A stretch of DNA of 64,000 nt from Clostridium sp. DSM 17811 (GTDB lineage: Bacteria > Bacillota > Clostridia > Clostridiales > Clostridiaceae): the NCBI RefSeq assembly GCF_018861905.1, contig NZ_JAHLDU010000015.1:39078-103077 (forward strand), given 5' to 3'. The translations under genes and the position numbers were made by a program. Every line of letters starts with the position of its first letter. Within the stretch, counting starts at the first letter, position 1. This document shows, in pieces, positions 25,791-36,348 of this stretch. The notes under the pieces are model-generated. The model did no database searches and had not been told where the DNA came from. It saw only the letters and a list, made by a program, of their open reading frames with translations.

Positions 25791-27161
25791 TTGTATAAAT
25801 GCGCTATAATATTAGCTGCAGGTGAAGGAAAAAGAATGAACTCAAATACTCCTAAGGTTATGCATAAAGTTTGTGGTAAAGAAATGATAAATCATGTTAT
25901 TGATACCATGAGAAGTGCAGATATTGATATGGTAGATGTGGTAATTGGAAGAGGAGCCGCAGAGGTTAAAAAAGGAACAGAAGATAGAAAAATCAATTAT
26001 TCTGTTCAAGAAGATCAGTTAGGAACAGGTCATGCAGTTATGTGTGCCAAAGAATTTCTAAGTGGTAATGAAGGTATCGTCGCAATATTTGTTGGAGATG
26101 GGCCATTAATTAGTGAGCATACAGTTAGAGAGCTCTTAGATTATCATGAAAAAGGGAATTATAAAGCTACTATATTAACTTCAAGGATGAATGACCCTGC
26201 AAAATATGGTAGAATTATTAGGGGCGAAAATGGAGAGGTTAAGAAAATAGTTGAGTTTAAGGATTGTACTCAAGAAGAAAAATTAGTTGAAGAAATAAAT
26301 TCGGGAATGTACTGCTTTAACATAAAAGAGCTACTTATTAGTTTAGATAAATTAGATAATAATAATGCTCAAAAGGAATACTATTTAACGGATGTTATTG
26401 GTATATTAAAGGATCAAGGGCTTAAAGTTGGGGCGTTTGATGTTTCAGTAGATGAAATTACTGCTGTTAATTCTAAGGTAGAGCTTGCAAATGCTGAAGC
26501 GATTATGAGAAAAAGAATAAATGAAAAGCATATGGAAAATGGAGTAACAATAATGGATCCAAGTAATACATATATTGACTGCGAAGTTATAATAGGTAAG
26601 GATACGATTGTATATCCAGGGAATGTAATACAAGGCAAGACTATTATTAAAGAAGAATGTGTTCTTTATCCAAATAATAGAATTACAGATAGTGTTTTGG
26701 AATCTGGAATTGTAATTCAAAGTTCGGTAGTAATTGAAAGCAAAATAGGAGAGAAAACAACGGTAGGACCTTATGCATATATAAGGCCGGAAAGCAATAT
26801 AGGTAAACATGCTAGAATAGGAGATTTTGTTGAAATAAAAAAATCAACTATTGGGGATAATACAAAAGTATCTCATCTTACGTATATTGGTGATGCCCAG
26901 GTTGGAAGTGGATGTAATTTTGGTTGCGGAACTGTGGTTGTAAATTATGACGGGAAAGCAAAATATAAAACTACAATAGGTAATAATGTGTTTATAGGTT
27001 GTAATACTAACTTAGTATCGCCTGTAACAATTAATGATAATGCATACACTGCTGCTGGGTCTACAATTACAAATGAGGTTCCTAAAAATACTTTGGCAAT
27101 AGCTAGAGCAAGGCAGAAGAATATTGAAAATTGGGTAGTAAAAAAAGGACTTAATAAATAA
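25791..27161 (+). CDS. glmU: Bifunctional GlcN-1-P acetyltransferase / GlcNAc-1-P uridyltransferase
   Basis: GlmU acetylates glucosamine-1-phosphate and then makes UDP-GlcNAc, the entry point of peptidoglycan synthesis. The N-terminal nucleotidyltransferase carries [19 protein letters not shown] (about residues 8-26) and GDGPLI. The C-terminal left-handed beta-helix, from about 250, has hexapeptide repeats ending in [20 protein letters not shown] and the acetyl-CoA part. It is 456 residues, normal length. TTG 25791 is chosen because AGAGGTG lies 7 bp upstream; an earlier in-frame start lacks a site. It has its own promoter and lies just before prs. Confidence 0.96.
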   Translation: MYKCAIILAAGEGKRMNSNTPKVMHKVCGKEMINHVIDTMRSADIDMVDVVIGRGAAEVKKGTEDRKINYSVQEDQLGTGHAVMCAKEFLSGNEGIVAIFVGDGPLISEHTVRELLDYHEKGNYKATILTSRMNDPAKYGRIIRGENGEVKKIVEFKDCTQEEKLVEEINSGMYCFNIKELLISLDKLDNNNAQKEYYLTDVIGILKDQGLKVGAFDVSVDEITAVNSKVELANAEAIMRKRINEKHMENGVTIMDPSNTYIDCEVIIGKDTIVYPGNVIQGKTIIKEECVLYPNNRITDSVLESGIVIQSSVVIESKIGEKTTVGPYAYIRPESNIGKHARIGDFVEIKKSTIGDNTKVSHLTYIGDAQVGSGCNFGCGTVVVNYDGKAKYKTTIGNNVFIGCNTNLVSPVTINDNAYTAAGSTITNEVPKNTLAIARARQKNIENWVVKKGLNK

Positions 27162-27206
27162 GTTAGCAAAGTATTCAGTAAGTAAATTACAAAGGGAGGT
27201 GGAAAA

Positions 27207-27299
27207 CTGATTTTCGCAGTAAAATGGGTATATAAAAAATTACGTTATATAGTATGTGAGATTTTAATACTCTACACTGCCACTCTATTTAGTAAATAG
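27207..27299 (+). CDS. Possible small ORF with CTG start and strong ribosome binding site
   Basis: AAAGGGAGGTGG (27191-27202), a very strong site, is followed 4-5 bp later by CTG rather than a standard start. The frame stays open for 30 codons (starting CTG ATT TTC GCA GTA) to TAG at 27299. It lies between glmU and prs. It could be a leader peptide, a remnant gene or just an A/G-rich stretch. I include it as a weak candidate. Confidence 0.25.
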   Translation: MIFAVKWVYKKLRYIVCEILILYTATLFSK

Positions 27300-27364
27300 A
27301 ATGAAAATATATATAAATTATACTAAAATATGATTTATGAAAATTTTGAGAATCAGGACTGCAG

Positions 27365-28336
27365 ATGATAAGCCATGGCAAAAACATTAAAATTTTCACA
27401 GGTAACTCAAATCCTAAATTAGCGTCAGATATAGCAGATATACTCGGAGTACCACTCGGAGATTCCAATGTAGGAACTTTTAGTGATGGAGAAATATCTG
27501 TTAATATTCACGAAACAGTTAGAGGAGCAGATGTATTTGTTGTTCAATCAACTAATGCCCCAGTAAATGATAATTTAATGGAATTACTTATTATGATTGA
27601 CGCATTTAAGAGAGCTTCAGCAGGAAGAATAACGGCTGTTATTCCATATTATGGATATGCAAGGCAGGATAGGAAAGCAAAAGCTAGAGATCCAATTACA
27701 GCCAAACTTGTGGCAGATATTATAACAACTGCAGGAGCAGATAGAGTGCTTACCATGGATTTACATGCAGCTCAAATACAAGGATATTTCAATATCCCTG
27801 TTGATAATATGACAGGAACACCAATACTTGCAAAATATTATATTGAAAATGGTTTTAAGGATAGGGATGATGTAGTTGTAGTTGCTCCAGACCTTGGAAG
27901 TGTCGCTAGATCAAGAAAATTTGCAGATAAATTACATGCACCAATAGCAATAATCGATAAAAGAAGACCAAAAGCTAATGTTGCAGAGATTATGAATGTT
28001 ATAGGTGATATTAAAAATAAGACGGTTATCATGATGGATGATATGATAGACACTGCAGGCACAATAACTAACGGAGCTAATGCCTTAGTTAAACTAGGAG
28101 CAAAAGAGGTTTATGCTTGTTGTAGTCATGGAGTGTTATCAGGTCCTGCTATTCAAAGAATAAACGATTCTGTAATAAAAGAATTAATAATACTAAACAC
28201 AATTGAGATACCGGAAGATAAGCAATGCTCAAAATTCACTACATTATCAGTAGCACCAATTTTGGCTGAAGCTATAAAGAGAATATATGAAGATGTTTCT
28301 GTAAGTAAGCTATTTGAAGATACTACCAATATATAA
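27365..28336 (+). CDS. prs: Ribose-phosphate pyrophosphokinase
   Basis: Prs makes PRPP from ribose-5-phosphate and ATP for purine, pyrimidine, His and Trp synthesis; PRPP is also the PurR effector. The 323 residues match class I enzymes. Motifs are [18 protein letters not shown] (about 133-150), [12 protein letters not shown] and the PRPP loop [14 protein letters not shown] (about 222-235). ATG 27365 ([11 protein letters not shown]) fits the usual N-terminus, but its ribosome binding site is weak (CAGGACT). It follows glmU and ends in a very strong terminator. It is normally followed by ctc/pth; here a two-component pair intervenes. Confidence 0.97.
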   Translation: MISHGKNIKIFTGNSNPKLASDIADILGVPLGDSNVGTFSDGEISVNIHETVRGADVFVVQSTNAPVNDNLMELLIMIDAFKRASAGRITAVIPYYGYARQDRKAKARDPITAKLVADIITTAGADRVLTMDLHAAQIQGYFNIPVDNMTGTPILAKYYIENGFKDRDDVVVVAPDLGSVARSRKFADKLHAPIAIIDKRRPKANVAEIMNVIGDIKNKTVIMMDDMIDTAGTITNGANALVKLGAKEVYACCSHGVLSGPAIQRINDSVIKELIILNTIEIPEDKQCSKFTTLSVAPILAEAIKRIYEDVSVSKLFEDTTNI

Positions 28337-28348
28337 TTACATAGTTTA

Positions 28349-28394
28349 AAATAGTGATGTTTTATTATCTTTATAATAAAACATCGCTATTTTT
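28349..28394 (+). terminator. Strong intrinsic terminator after prs
   Basis: The stem AATAGTGATGTTTTATTAT / ATAATAAAACATCGCTATT (19 bp with one G-T pair) around CTTT is followed by T4-6. It closes the purR-prs group. Confidence 0.95.
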
Positions 28395-28476
28395 TATTAT
28401 AATAATATTTACAAAATATTTAAACAATGATTATAATATACATAAATGGAATTAAAAAAATAAGGAGATTACTCCA

Positions 28477-28500
28477 TTGTAACGGTGAATAATTTGTAAC
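28477..28500 (+). promoter_or_regulatory. Direct repeats TTGTAAC upstream of the response regulator gene
   Basis: TTGTAAC occurs at 28477-28483 and 28494-28500, 17 bp apart, 138 bp before the response regulator gene. OmpR-family regulators bind direct repeats, so this could be an autoregulatory site. The rest of the 301-bp gap (28337-28637) has only the prs terminator and AT-rich sequence. Confidence 0.3.
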
Positions 28501-28637
28501 ATTTTAAAAAAACTAATAAGATAACATTAAAGTATGATAAATTAGTAATAAGGTAAATTATTTAGAAGAGAATTTATTCGAATTTAATTAATAAAAATAA
28601 TAGATAAAAATAGATAAAATAATTTGGAGGTAATGAT

Positions 28638-29324
28638 ATGGAAGGAACTATAGGTAAAATACTAATAGTTGATGATGATAAAAATATTGCCGAGGTAATT
28701 AAAATGTATCTTGAAAGCTCTGGGTATGCTACAAAAGTAGCACATGATGGTAGGGCTGCACAGGAAGCCTTTTTAAGTTATAAACCAGATTTAGTGCTTT
28801 TAGATATAATGTTACCTTATGTTGATGGGATTGATGTTTTGAAATGGATAAGAAAAGAGCATGAAACACCTGTTATTATGCTTACAGCTAAAGGGGAAAC
28901 TTTCGATAAGGTATTGGCTTTAGAACTTGGAGCAGATGATTATGTAGTAAAACCGTTTGAGCCAAAAGAAATAATTGCGAGAGTAAAGGCCGTACTTAGG
29001 CGTTATAACTTAGATAACGGTGGTAAAGAAGTTTTGAATTTTGAAGACCTAGAAATAGACATTAATTCGTACAATGTTACATATAAAGGCGCGGAGGTTA
29101 AAATGCCGCCTAAAGAATTTGAATTAGTACATTATTTAGCACTTAATAAGAATAGGGTGTTTACTAGGCAACAGCTTTTATGTGAGGTTTGGGGATATGA
29201 TTATCCAGGAGACTCTAGAACTGTGGATGTTCATGTTAAAAGAGTAAGGGAAAAACTTCAAGGTGGACCTAATTGGCAGATTGAGACTGTTTGGGGAGTA
29301 GGATATAAATTTGAGGTGAAGTAA
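28638..29324 (+). CDS. OmpR/PhoB-family response regulator
   Basis: This 228-residue regulator has a receiver domain with acidic pocket Asp12/Asp13, phosphoacceptor Asp56 (LVLLDIMLP), Thr83 and Lys105. A winged-helix DNA-binding domain (about 130-226) ends in SRTVDVHVKRVREKL and ETVWGVGYKFE. It starts at ATG after GGAGGTAATGAT. The histidine kinase gene follows with 1 bp between stop and start, so the two form one operon with the HtrA-like gene downstream. Which stress it senses cannot be read; coupling to an envelope protease suggests envelope stress. Confidence 0.95.
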   Translation: MEGTIGKILIVDDDKNIAEVIKMYLESSGYATKVAHDGRAAQEAFLSYKPDLVLLDIMLPYVDGIDVLKWIRKEHETPVIMLTAKGETFDKVLALELGADDYVVKPFEPKEIIARVKAVLRRYNLDNGGKEVLNFEDLEIDINSYNVTYKGAEVKMPPKEFELVHYLALNKNRVFTRQQLLCEVWGYDYPGDSRTVDVHVKRVREKLQGGPNWQIETVWGVGYKFEVK

Positions 29325-29325
29325 A

Positions 29326-30747
29326 ATGGTCAAAAAAGGGCTGTTTTTTAAGATGTTAGCAACATATACTATCATAATATCTATGAGCCTAATAATTATT
29401 GCGTCATTTTTGTCTTATTGGTTCCAAAGTTATTTTTTTGATCAAAAAAAAGAACAATTTCTGGATAAGTCATATATGATACAAGGAATTGCTATGAAAT
29501 ACATGGAGAGGGATGGTGACGCTACGTCTCAACAAGTAAACGACATAATAACCATAATTTCCAAGTATATAAAGTCAGATATATGGCTTACAGACAGTAT
29601 GGGTTATGTTTATGCTGTATCGAATAAAGATCATAAGGAGTTTATAGGGAAACAAGTTTTTGGTGAAGAATTAGATCAACTTAGACAGGGGCATACATTC
29701 GAGATTACAGGACCTTATGCTGGGATATTTGATAAAACTGTAAGAGTTTATGGTACACCAATAATTAATGATGCAGGTAGTTTTAAGGGCTCAATAATAT
29801 TATACAACTCCATTGATGAAATAAGTTCCCCTTTAAAACGTGTTTATGAAATAATTTGGATATCTGCAATTTTCGCAATAATATTTTCTTGCATAGTTAT
29901 ATACTACTTTTCTCAAAAAATAATTATAAAGCCATTGGCAGAGATTAATTCTGTAGCTAGGAAGATATCTAATGGGGATGTTAATAAAAGGGTTTATTTA
30001 AAATCTGATGATGAAATCGGAGAACTAGCTCAAACATTTAATTTTATGGCGGATTCTGTTGAAAAAAACGAAAAAAACAGACGTGAATTTATATCAAATG
30101 TATCACATGAAATTAGGTCGCCTATAACATCAATTAAGGGGTTTATTGGAGGAATACTAGATGGAGTAATTCCAGAGGAAAAGGAAAAATACTATTTATC
30201 CATTGCATATGAAGAAATTCAAAGATTAACAAGACTCGTAAACGACTTACTAGATATGTCTGCAATTGAAGCTGGAGAGTTTAGTTTAAAGATTATTAAA
30301 GTGGATATTAACGAAATAATTAGACTTACAGTTATAAAAAATGAAACGAAAATTAAAGAGAAACGTGCCTGTGTGGATGTGTGTTTTGAAGAAGATAATT
30401 TATTCGTAGCAGGAGATCAAGATAGGCTCGTGCAAGTAATTACAAATTTATTAGATAATTCAATAAAATATGTTAATGAGGGTGGAAAAATAAAAATTAG
30501 TTCAAAAACTAAAGGTAGGAAAGCTTTCATATCTGTGTTTAATGATGGTCCACAAATAGCAGAAGAAGATTTATTGCATATTTGGGATAGGTTTTACAAA
30601 GCAGATAAATCAAGAACAGTAAAAGACAGTACTGGACTTGGTCTAGCTATAGTTAGAAATATAATAACGCAATTACAGGAAGATATATGGGTGGAAAACA
30701 AAGATAAAGGTGTTTATTTTACTTTTACATTAATGAAAGTAGAATAA
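29326..30747 (+). CDS. Sensor histidine kinase, partner of the upstream response regulator
   Basis: This 473-residue membrane kinase has its first transmembrane segment at about 10-31, an extracellular sensor region of about 140 residues and a second segment at about 178-200. A HAMP domain and the dimerisation/phosphoacceptor helix follow, with His261 in NVSHEIRSPITSIKG. The ATPase domain has NLLDNSIKYV (N-box) and STGLGLAIVRN (G-box). This layout resembles ResE/PhoR/WalK kinases. It is translationally coupled to the regulator gene (1-bp gap). It should phosphorylate Asp56 of that regulator. Confidence 0.95.
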   Translation: MVKKGLFFKMLATYTIIISMSLIIIASFLSYWFQSYFFDQKKEQFLDKSYMIQGIAMKYMERDGDATSQQVNDIITIISKYIKSDIWLTDSMGYVYAVSNKDHKEFIGKQVFGEELDQLRQGHTFEITGPYAGIFDKTVRVYGTPIINDAGSFKGSIILYNSIDEISSPLKRVYEIIWISAIFAIIFSCIVIYYFSQKIIIKPLAEINSVARKISNGDVNKRVYLKSDDEIGELAQTFNFMADSVEKNEKNRREFISNVSHEIRSPITSIKGFIGGILDGVIPEEKEKYYLSIAYEEIQRLTRLVNDLLDMSAIEAGEFSLKIIKVDINEIIRLTVIKNETKIKEKRACVDVCFEEDNLFVAGDQDRLVQVITNLLDNSIKYVNEGGKIKISSKTKGRKAFISVFNDGPQIAEEDLLHIWDRFYKADKSRTVKDSTGLGLAIVRNIITQLQEDIWVENKDKGVYFTFTLMKVE

Positions 30748-30796
30748 TTTTAATAACTTCCATAATGTAATTATAACAAGAGGGGCGGGTGAGACT

Positions 30797-31999
30797 ATGA
30801 ATAACAAGGATAACTATAAATTTAATGAAGAAATAAGGGATGCTTTATGGAAGAATGCAGAGCGAGGTCAGGATATCTTTGGAGAAATTAAATTTAGGAA
30901 AAATAATAAAAGAAATTATTTTAAAACGTTATTAAAAGTGATACTTTTTATGTTAATAGCTGCCCTTTCTGGAGGAATTACAGCAAATTATGTTATTAGT
31001 AAAGATAAATTACAAGAAAATATTAGTGGTGATTTAACCCAGAGTAAATTAGAAGAAAATAATAAAGATATATATTCAAATTCCATCTCAGAGGTTACAC
31101 GGAAGGTATCACCAACAGTAGTTGGCATAATTGTTAAAGAAAAAGGTGTAGAGGAAACACCTGAGGTCAGTGGGTCTGGAATTATATTTAAAAGTGAAGG
31201 GTTTATTATTACAAATTATCATGTGATTGAAAACGCGACAGAAATAGAGGTAAAACTTAGTAATTATAAGGTTTTGAAAGCCAAGGTAATAGGTACTGAT
31301 TCTATATCAGATTTGGCAGTTATAAAAGTTGAAGCTAGTAATTTGCCTGTGGCAAAACTTGGTGATTCATCAAAGGTTAATGTTGGTGATTTAGCTATTG
31401 CTATTGGTAATCCACTAGGAGAGCAGTTTTCAGGAGTGGTTACCGCAGGGATTATAAGTGCAATAGATAGAAAAATTAATATAGTTGATAAAAAGACTGG
31501 TGAGCAAACCATATATAAAGTAATACAAACTGATGCAACTATAAATGAGGGAAATAGTGGGGGAGCATTATGCAATATTAATGGAGAAGTAATTGGTATA
31601 AATAGTTTGAAAATCGGTTCAGCTAGTGAAACTTCTGGGATGGGATTTGCTATTAATACAAATGTAGCTAAAGAAATTATAAGTGATTTGATGACCTATG
31701 GTAAAGTCATAAGGCCTGCTATAGGTATTTATGGAGTAGCTGCAATCTCAGTTGGTAATAAGGGGATAGAGGGAGTGTATGTGCAAGAAGTTGTAAGTGG
31801 TAGTGGGGCATACAAAGCTGGGATTATGCCTACTGATATTATAACTCAAATAGGTGGTGTTGGCGTTAAAAATATGGAAGAGTTAAGTAATGTCTTAGAT
31901 AAATATAAAGTTGCAAGGAGTGTGCAGTGCAAGGTTCAAAGAAATGGTAAAGTTAAAGATATTAATATAATTTTATCTGAATTAAAAGCTACGAATTAA
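30797..31999 (+). CDS. HtrA/DegP-like membrane-anchored serine protease
   Basis: This 400-residue S1C protease degrades misfolded proteins outside the membrane. A transmembrane anchor lies at about residues 45-70. The trypsin-like domain has the catalytic triad His142 (NYHVIEN), Asp172 (SDLAVIKV) and Ser254 (EGNSGGAL). A C-terminal PDZ domain covers about 300-395. The start is ATG after AGAGGGGCGGGTG. It lies 49 bp after the sensor kinase gene and is probably its target and part of the same operon. Confidence 0.94.
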   Translation: MNNKDNYKFNEEIRDALWKNAERGQDIFGEIKFRKNNKRNYFKTLLKVILFMLIAALSGGITANYVISKDKLQENISGDLTQSKLEENNKDIYSNSISEVTRKVSPTVVGIIVKEKGVEETPEVSGSGIIFKSEGFIITNYHVIENATEIEVKLSNYKVLKAKVIGTDSISDLAVIKVEASNLPVAKLGDSSKVNVGDLAIAIGNPLGEQFSGVVTAGIISAIDRKINIVDKKTGEQTIYKVIQTDATINEGNSGGALCNINGEVIGINSLKIGSASETSGMGFAINTNVAKEIISDLMTYGKVIRPAIGIYGVAAISVGNKGIEGVYVQEVVSGSGAYKAGIMPTDIITQIGGVGVKNMEELSNVLDKYKVARSVQCKVQRNGKVKDINIILSELKATN

Positions 32000-32131
32000 A
32001 ATTAAGTAGAGCGATTTTATGTATAGTTGTAGATTATAACACTTATTGGTATAATATTATAAAAAAGGTAAATGAAAAAATAATTATGTAACAGATAAAT
32101 AGTCTAATCATAATAATATTTGGAGGTAATG

Positions 32132-32695
32132 ATGTATTTAGTAGTTGGACTGGGGAATCCAGGAGATGAATATAGACATACAAGACATAATGTAGGATTC
32201 GATGTAATTGATTTGATGGCAGATAAGTATAATGTATCAATTAATAGGATAAAATTTAAAGGTGTATGCGCAGAAATTAATATAGGTTCTAATAAAGTTA
32301 TTTTATTAAAACCCAGTACATATATGAATTTGAGTGGGGAAAGTGTACGAGAAGCATCCTCATTTTATAAGATTCCGAGTGAAAATATCATCATACTACA
32401 TGATGATATTAGTTTGGATGCAGGTAAATTAAGAATACGAAGTAAGGGTAGTGCTGGCGGACATAATGGTTTAAAAAGCATTATTGAGAATTTGTCATCT
32501 GACATGTTTGTTAGAATAAAAATAGGCGTAGGGAAACCAGAGAGGGCACTAATACCTCATGTTTTAGGAAGATTTTCTAAAGAGCAGCGAATACTTGTCG
32601 AAAAGACCTTTGAGGCGACTATACAGGCAACCCAAACTATAATTGAAAAGGGATGCAGTGAGGCTATGAATCAGTTTAATGGGTTTAATGCTTAA
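32132..32695 (+). CDS. pth: Peptidyl-tRNA hydrolase
   Basis: Pth recycles tRNA from prematurely released peptidyl-tRNA. The 187 residues match family length. Seen are VVGLGNPGDEYRHTRHNVGF (catalytic His in RHNVGF, about residue 20), KPSTYMNLSG and HDDISLDAGKLRIR. I chose ATG 32132 (MYLVVGLGNPG); GGAGG at 32122-32126 is 5 bp from it and too close to the ATG just before. It restarts the conserved block after the two-component insertion and lies before mfd. Confidence 0.96.
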   Translation: MYLVVGLGNPGDEYRHTRHNVGFDVIDLMADKYNVSINRIKFKGVCAEINIGSNKVILLKPSTYMNLSGESVREASSFYKIPSENIIILHDDISLDAGKLRIRSKGSAGGHNGLKSIIENLSSDMFVRIKIGVGKPERALIPHVLGRFSKEQRILVEKTFEATIQATQTIIEKGCSEAMNQFNGFNA

Positions 32696-32755
32696 AAAAA
32701 GTAATTCTATTAAAATACTATTTATACATTTATGTAATGAGTGAGAGGTGTTAAC

Positions 32756-35700
32756 ATGAGACTAAGTGGGCTTATGAAGCCTTTAAAGGAAAGTAATCAA
32801 TTTAAAGATATCCTAAGTAATATAGAAAAAAATGTATACCCAATTGGAGTATATGGACTTTCAGAATCAGCAAAGGGTTATTTAGTGAATGGTGTATATG
32901 AAGAACTAGATAAATCAATACTGATTTTAACACACAGTGATGTAGAGGCTAAAAATATTTATGAGGACTTATCTTTCTATGTAAACGACGTGTATTATTA
33001 TCCAACTAGAGAAATGGGATTTTATAACGCAGATGCTGTATCAGGTGATTTAAGATGGGAAAGACTTAAGGTATTGAAAAAAATTACTGAAGGTGGCAAG
33101 AAAATAATAATTACATGTATAGAAGCAATATCGGCTACCTATATACCGGTGAATTTGCTTCAAAAATATGTTTTTAAATTATCGGTAGGAGGCACACTAA
33201 ATTTTAATGCCTTTTCAGAAAAATTAATTCAATGTGGGTACGATAGAGTAGATAGAGTAGAGACTAAAGGTCAATTTTGTATAAGGGGAGGGATAATGGA
33301 CTTATATCCTCCTATATCTGCGTTACCATTTCGGATAGAACTCTATGACGATGAAATAGATTCTATAAGGACATTTAATAGTGAAACCCAAAGGAGTATA
33401 GATAAGGTAAAAAAAATAGAAATATTCCCAGCAAAAGAAATTATACTAACTGAGGATAGTAGAAAAAAAGGTTATGACAAGATAAAGGAAGATTTAGAAA
33501 ATATGATCGGAAGTTTACATAAGAAAAAGGATAAAGAAGCTATAGAAAGAATAACGTCTCTGGTTAATATTAACTTAGAAGCACTTAAAGAAACAGGAAG
33601 TTTTAAAGACGTTGATAGTTATATGCCTTATTTTTATGATACTACATCTACTTTTTTAGATTATATGTCAGGAGCATTTATAGTAGTTGATGATGCACAA
33701 AGATGCCAAGGTAAATTAGATAGTGTATATCTTGAGTTTGAAGAAAATTATGAAACTTCTTTAAGGCGAGGAAGTATACTTCCTAAACAAGCAGAAGTTT
33801 TAATTGAGAAGCAGCGTATATATGAAGAGTTAGAAAGTCTTGAAATTATGACAATAAACGCTATTGCTAAAACTACAAAAGTGCTTAAGCCAAGATCAAT
33901 AATATCTTTTTCTCAAATTACTATTTATGATTATCATGGACAATTAGATATGCTTATCGAGGACATAAAGGATAAAAAAAGTAAGGGCTACAAGACTGTA
34001 ATTTTATCGGGCACAAGAACTAGAGGCGAAAGACTTATAGATACGCTTCGTGATAAAGGAATTGAAAGTGTCTATAAGGACAGTATTTCTAAAATTGAGT
34101 TTGGAGAAGTGGTTGTAACCTTTGGTAATCAATTAAAGGGGTTTGAGTACCCGCAGCTAAAATTATGCATTATATCTGACAAAGAGGTTTTTGGTGGATC
34201 AAAAAGAAAAGCTGTTAGTCGTGCTAATAAAAAGGGAGCAAGTAAACTTAAAAGTTTTACAGAACTTAAATTGGGGGACTATGTTGTTCATGTAAATCAT
34301 GGAATAGGTGTATACAAAGGAATTAAGCAATTAGAAGTCCATGGTCACAAAAGAGATTATTTAGATCTTAGCTATAATTCTGGAGACACACTTTATGTTC
34401 CGGTGGAACAATTAGATTTGGTACAAAAATATATTGGTAGTGAAGGTAAGGCTCCAAAAATCAGTAAACTGGGCGGAGCAGAATGGGTTAAGGCTAAAAA
34501 TAAAGTTAAAAATTCAATTGCGGATATTGCAGAGGATTTGGTAAAGCTTTATGCTACTAGGGCTACACTTAAGGGACATAAATATAGCAAGGATACTATA
34601 TGGCAAAAACAATTTGAAGATGAATTCCCATTTGATGAAACACCAGATCAACTAATAGCAATTGAGGAAATAAAAAAAGATATGGAATCGGATAAACCGA
34701 TGGATAGGTTAATATGCGGAGATGTTGGATATGGCAAAACAGAAGTTGCCGTTAGGGCGGCTTTTAAAGCAGTTATGGATGGTAAACAAGTAGCATTTTT
34801 AGTGCCAACTACAATACTCGCAGAGCAACATTATAAAAATCTTACCAAAAGATTTTCAGATTTTCCTGTAAAAGTTGAGATGGTAAGTAGATTTAGAACA
34901 CCGGCTCAGCAAAAAGTTGTTATTAAAGCTACGAAAGAGGGAAATGTAGATATATTAATAGGGACGCACAGGATTATTCAGAGCGATGTAAAATTTAAAG
35001 ATCTAGGGGTATTAATTATAGATGAGGAGCAACGTTTTGGGGTGACTCATAAGGAGAAAATAAAAAGCCTTCGAAAAAACATAGACGTAATTACGTTAAC
35101 AGCTACGCCAATTCCAAGGACTCTTCATATGTCACTTACTGGTGTTCGCGATATAAGTGTAATAGAAACACCACCAGAGGAGAGGTATCCGATACAAACC
35201 TATGTGGTGGAGTTTAATGATCAATTAATAAGGGATGCTATACTAAGAGAGATGAATAGAAAAGGTCAAGTTTTCTTTGTTTATAACAGGGTAGAAACAA
35301 TAAAAGATATGGCGGCATACATTGGAAATCTACTTCCAGAAGCAAGAGTGTGTATTGCACATGGGCAGATGACAGAGAGAGAACTCGAGTCTATAATGAT
35401 AGAGTTTATGGAGAATAAGTATGATATATTGATGTGTACCACAATCATTGAGACAGGAATAGACATCCAAAACACTAATACAATAATAATATATGAGGCA
35501 GACAAGATGGGGCTTTCTCAGCTATACCAATTAAGAGGTAGAGTTGGTAGGTCAAATAGAATAGCTTATGCGTATTTAACGTACAAAAAAGATAAGGTAT
35601 TAACAGAAGTTGCTGAGAAAAGACTTAAAGCGATTAAGGACTTTACGGAGCTTGGGTCGGGTTTTAAGATAGCAATGAGGGATCTTGAAATTAGGGGAGC

Positions 35701-36277
35701 TGGAAATATGATGGGTGGTGCGCAACATGGTCATATGGCAGCTGTAGGTTATGATTTATATTGTAGAATGCTTGAAGAAACAGTGAAGAATATAAGGGGC
35801 GATGTTGAAAAGGAACCTATTGAAACCTCAGTTGAAATTAAGATAGATGCATATATTCCTGGAACTTATATAGAAGATGAGTCTCAGAAAATTGAAATTT
35901 ATAAAAAAATTGCAGCTATTGATTGTCTGGAAGATATGCAAGAAATACAAGAAGAGATAGAAGATAGATTCTCAGACATACCATCTTGCGTTGAAAACCT
36001 TATGAATATTGCATACCTTAGATGTATAGCTGCTAAAGTAGGAATAATAGAAATTAAAGAGGTCAAGGATGAGATAATATTAGAATTTGATAGGGCTGAA
36101 CGAATAAATAAAGAAGTAGTTAAAGTTTTGGTTAGTAAATATAATAGAAGTATTGTATTCAAATTAGGAAATAAGCCAGCGTTTTCATATAAATTTAAAA
36201 ATTCAATTAAAGAGGAAGTACTTACAAGTTTGATAGAAATTGTTAATCGTATAAAAAGTATAGTTGAAATAAAGTAA
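32756..36277 (+). CDS. mfd: Transcription-repair coupling factor
   Basis: Mfd displaces RNA polymerase stalled at DNA lesions and recruits UvrA. The 1173 residues match full length. The order is UvrB-like N-terminal region, RNA-polymerase interaction (CarD-like) domain with LGDYVVHVNHGIGVYKGI (about 505-522), then helicase motifs GDVGYGKTEVAVRAAF (Walker A, about 658), DEEQRFGV, TATPIPRTLHMS and LRGRVGRSN. The C-terminal inhibitory domain follows. ATG 32756 has AGAGGTG upstream; the GTG at 32741 would place that site inside the gene. It follows pth as in B. subtilis. Confidence 0.98.
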   Translation: MRLSGLMKPLKESNQFKDILSNIEKNVYPIGVYGLSESAKGYLVNGVYEELDKSILILTHSDVEAKNIYEDLSFYVNDVYYYPTREMGFYNADAVSGDLRWERLKVLKKITEGGKKIIITCIEAISATYIPVNLLQKYVFKLSVGGTLNFNAFSEKLIQCGYDRVDRVETKGQFCIRGGIMDLYPPISALPFRIELYDDEIDSIRTFNSETQRSIDKVKKIEIFPAKEIILTEDSRKKGYDKIKEDLENMIGSLHKKKDKEAIERITSLVNINLEALKETGSFKDVDSYMPYFYDTTSTFLDYMSGAFIVVDDAQRCQGKLDSVYLEFEENYETSLRRGSILPKQAEVLIEKQRIYEELESLEIMTINAIAKTTKVLKPRSIISFSQITIYDYHGQLDMLIEDIKDKKSKGYKTVILSGTRTRGERLIDTLRDKGIESVYKDSISKIEFGEVVVTFGNQLKGFEYPQLKLCIISDKEVFGGSKRKAVSRANKKGASKLKSFTELKLGDYVVHVNHGIGVYKGIKQLEVHGHKRDYLDLSYNSGDTLYVPVEQLDLVQKYIGSEGKAPKISKLGGAEWVKAKNKVKNSIADIAEDLVKLYATRATLKGHKYSKDTIWQKQFEDEFPFDETPDQLIAIEEIKKDMESDKPMDRLICGDVGYGKTEVAVRAAFKAVMDGKQVAFLVPTTILAEQHYKNLTKRFSDFPVKVEMVSRFRTPAQQKVVIKATKEGNVDILIGTHRIIQSDVKFKDLGVLIIDEEQRFGVTHKEKIKSLRKNIDVITLTATPIPRTLHMSLTGVRDISVIETPPEERYPIQTYVVEFNDQLIRDAILREMNRKGQVFFVYNRVETIKDMAAYIGNLLPEARVCIAHGQMTERELESIMIEFMENKYDILMCTTIIETGIDIQNTNTIIIYEADKMGLSQLYQLRGRVGRSNRIAYAYLTYKKDKVLTEVAEKRLKAIKDFTELGSGFKIAMRDLEIRGAGNMMGGAQHGHMAAVGYDLYCRMLEETVKNIRGDVEKEPIETSVEIKIDAYIPGTYIEDESQKIEIYKKIAAIDCLEDMQEIQEEIEDRFSDIPSCVENLMNIAYLRCIAAKVGIIEIKEVKDEIILEFDRAERINKEVVKVLVSKYNRSIVFKLGNKPAFSYKFKNSIKEEVLTSLIEIVNRIKSIVEIK

Positions 36278-36348
36278 ATTAGTGTTAAAATTAATGGTAT
36301 CGTATCAAAAAAATTAATGACGATATACATAAGAATGGGGGAAGTAAA

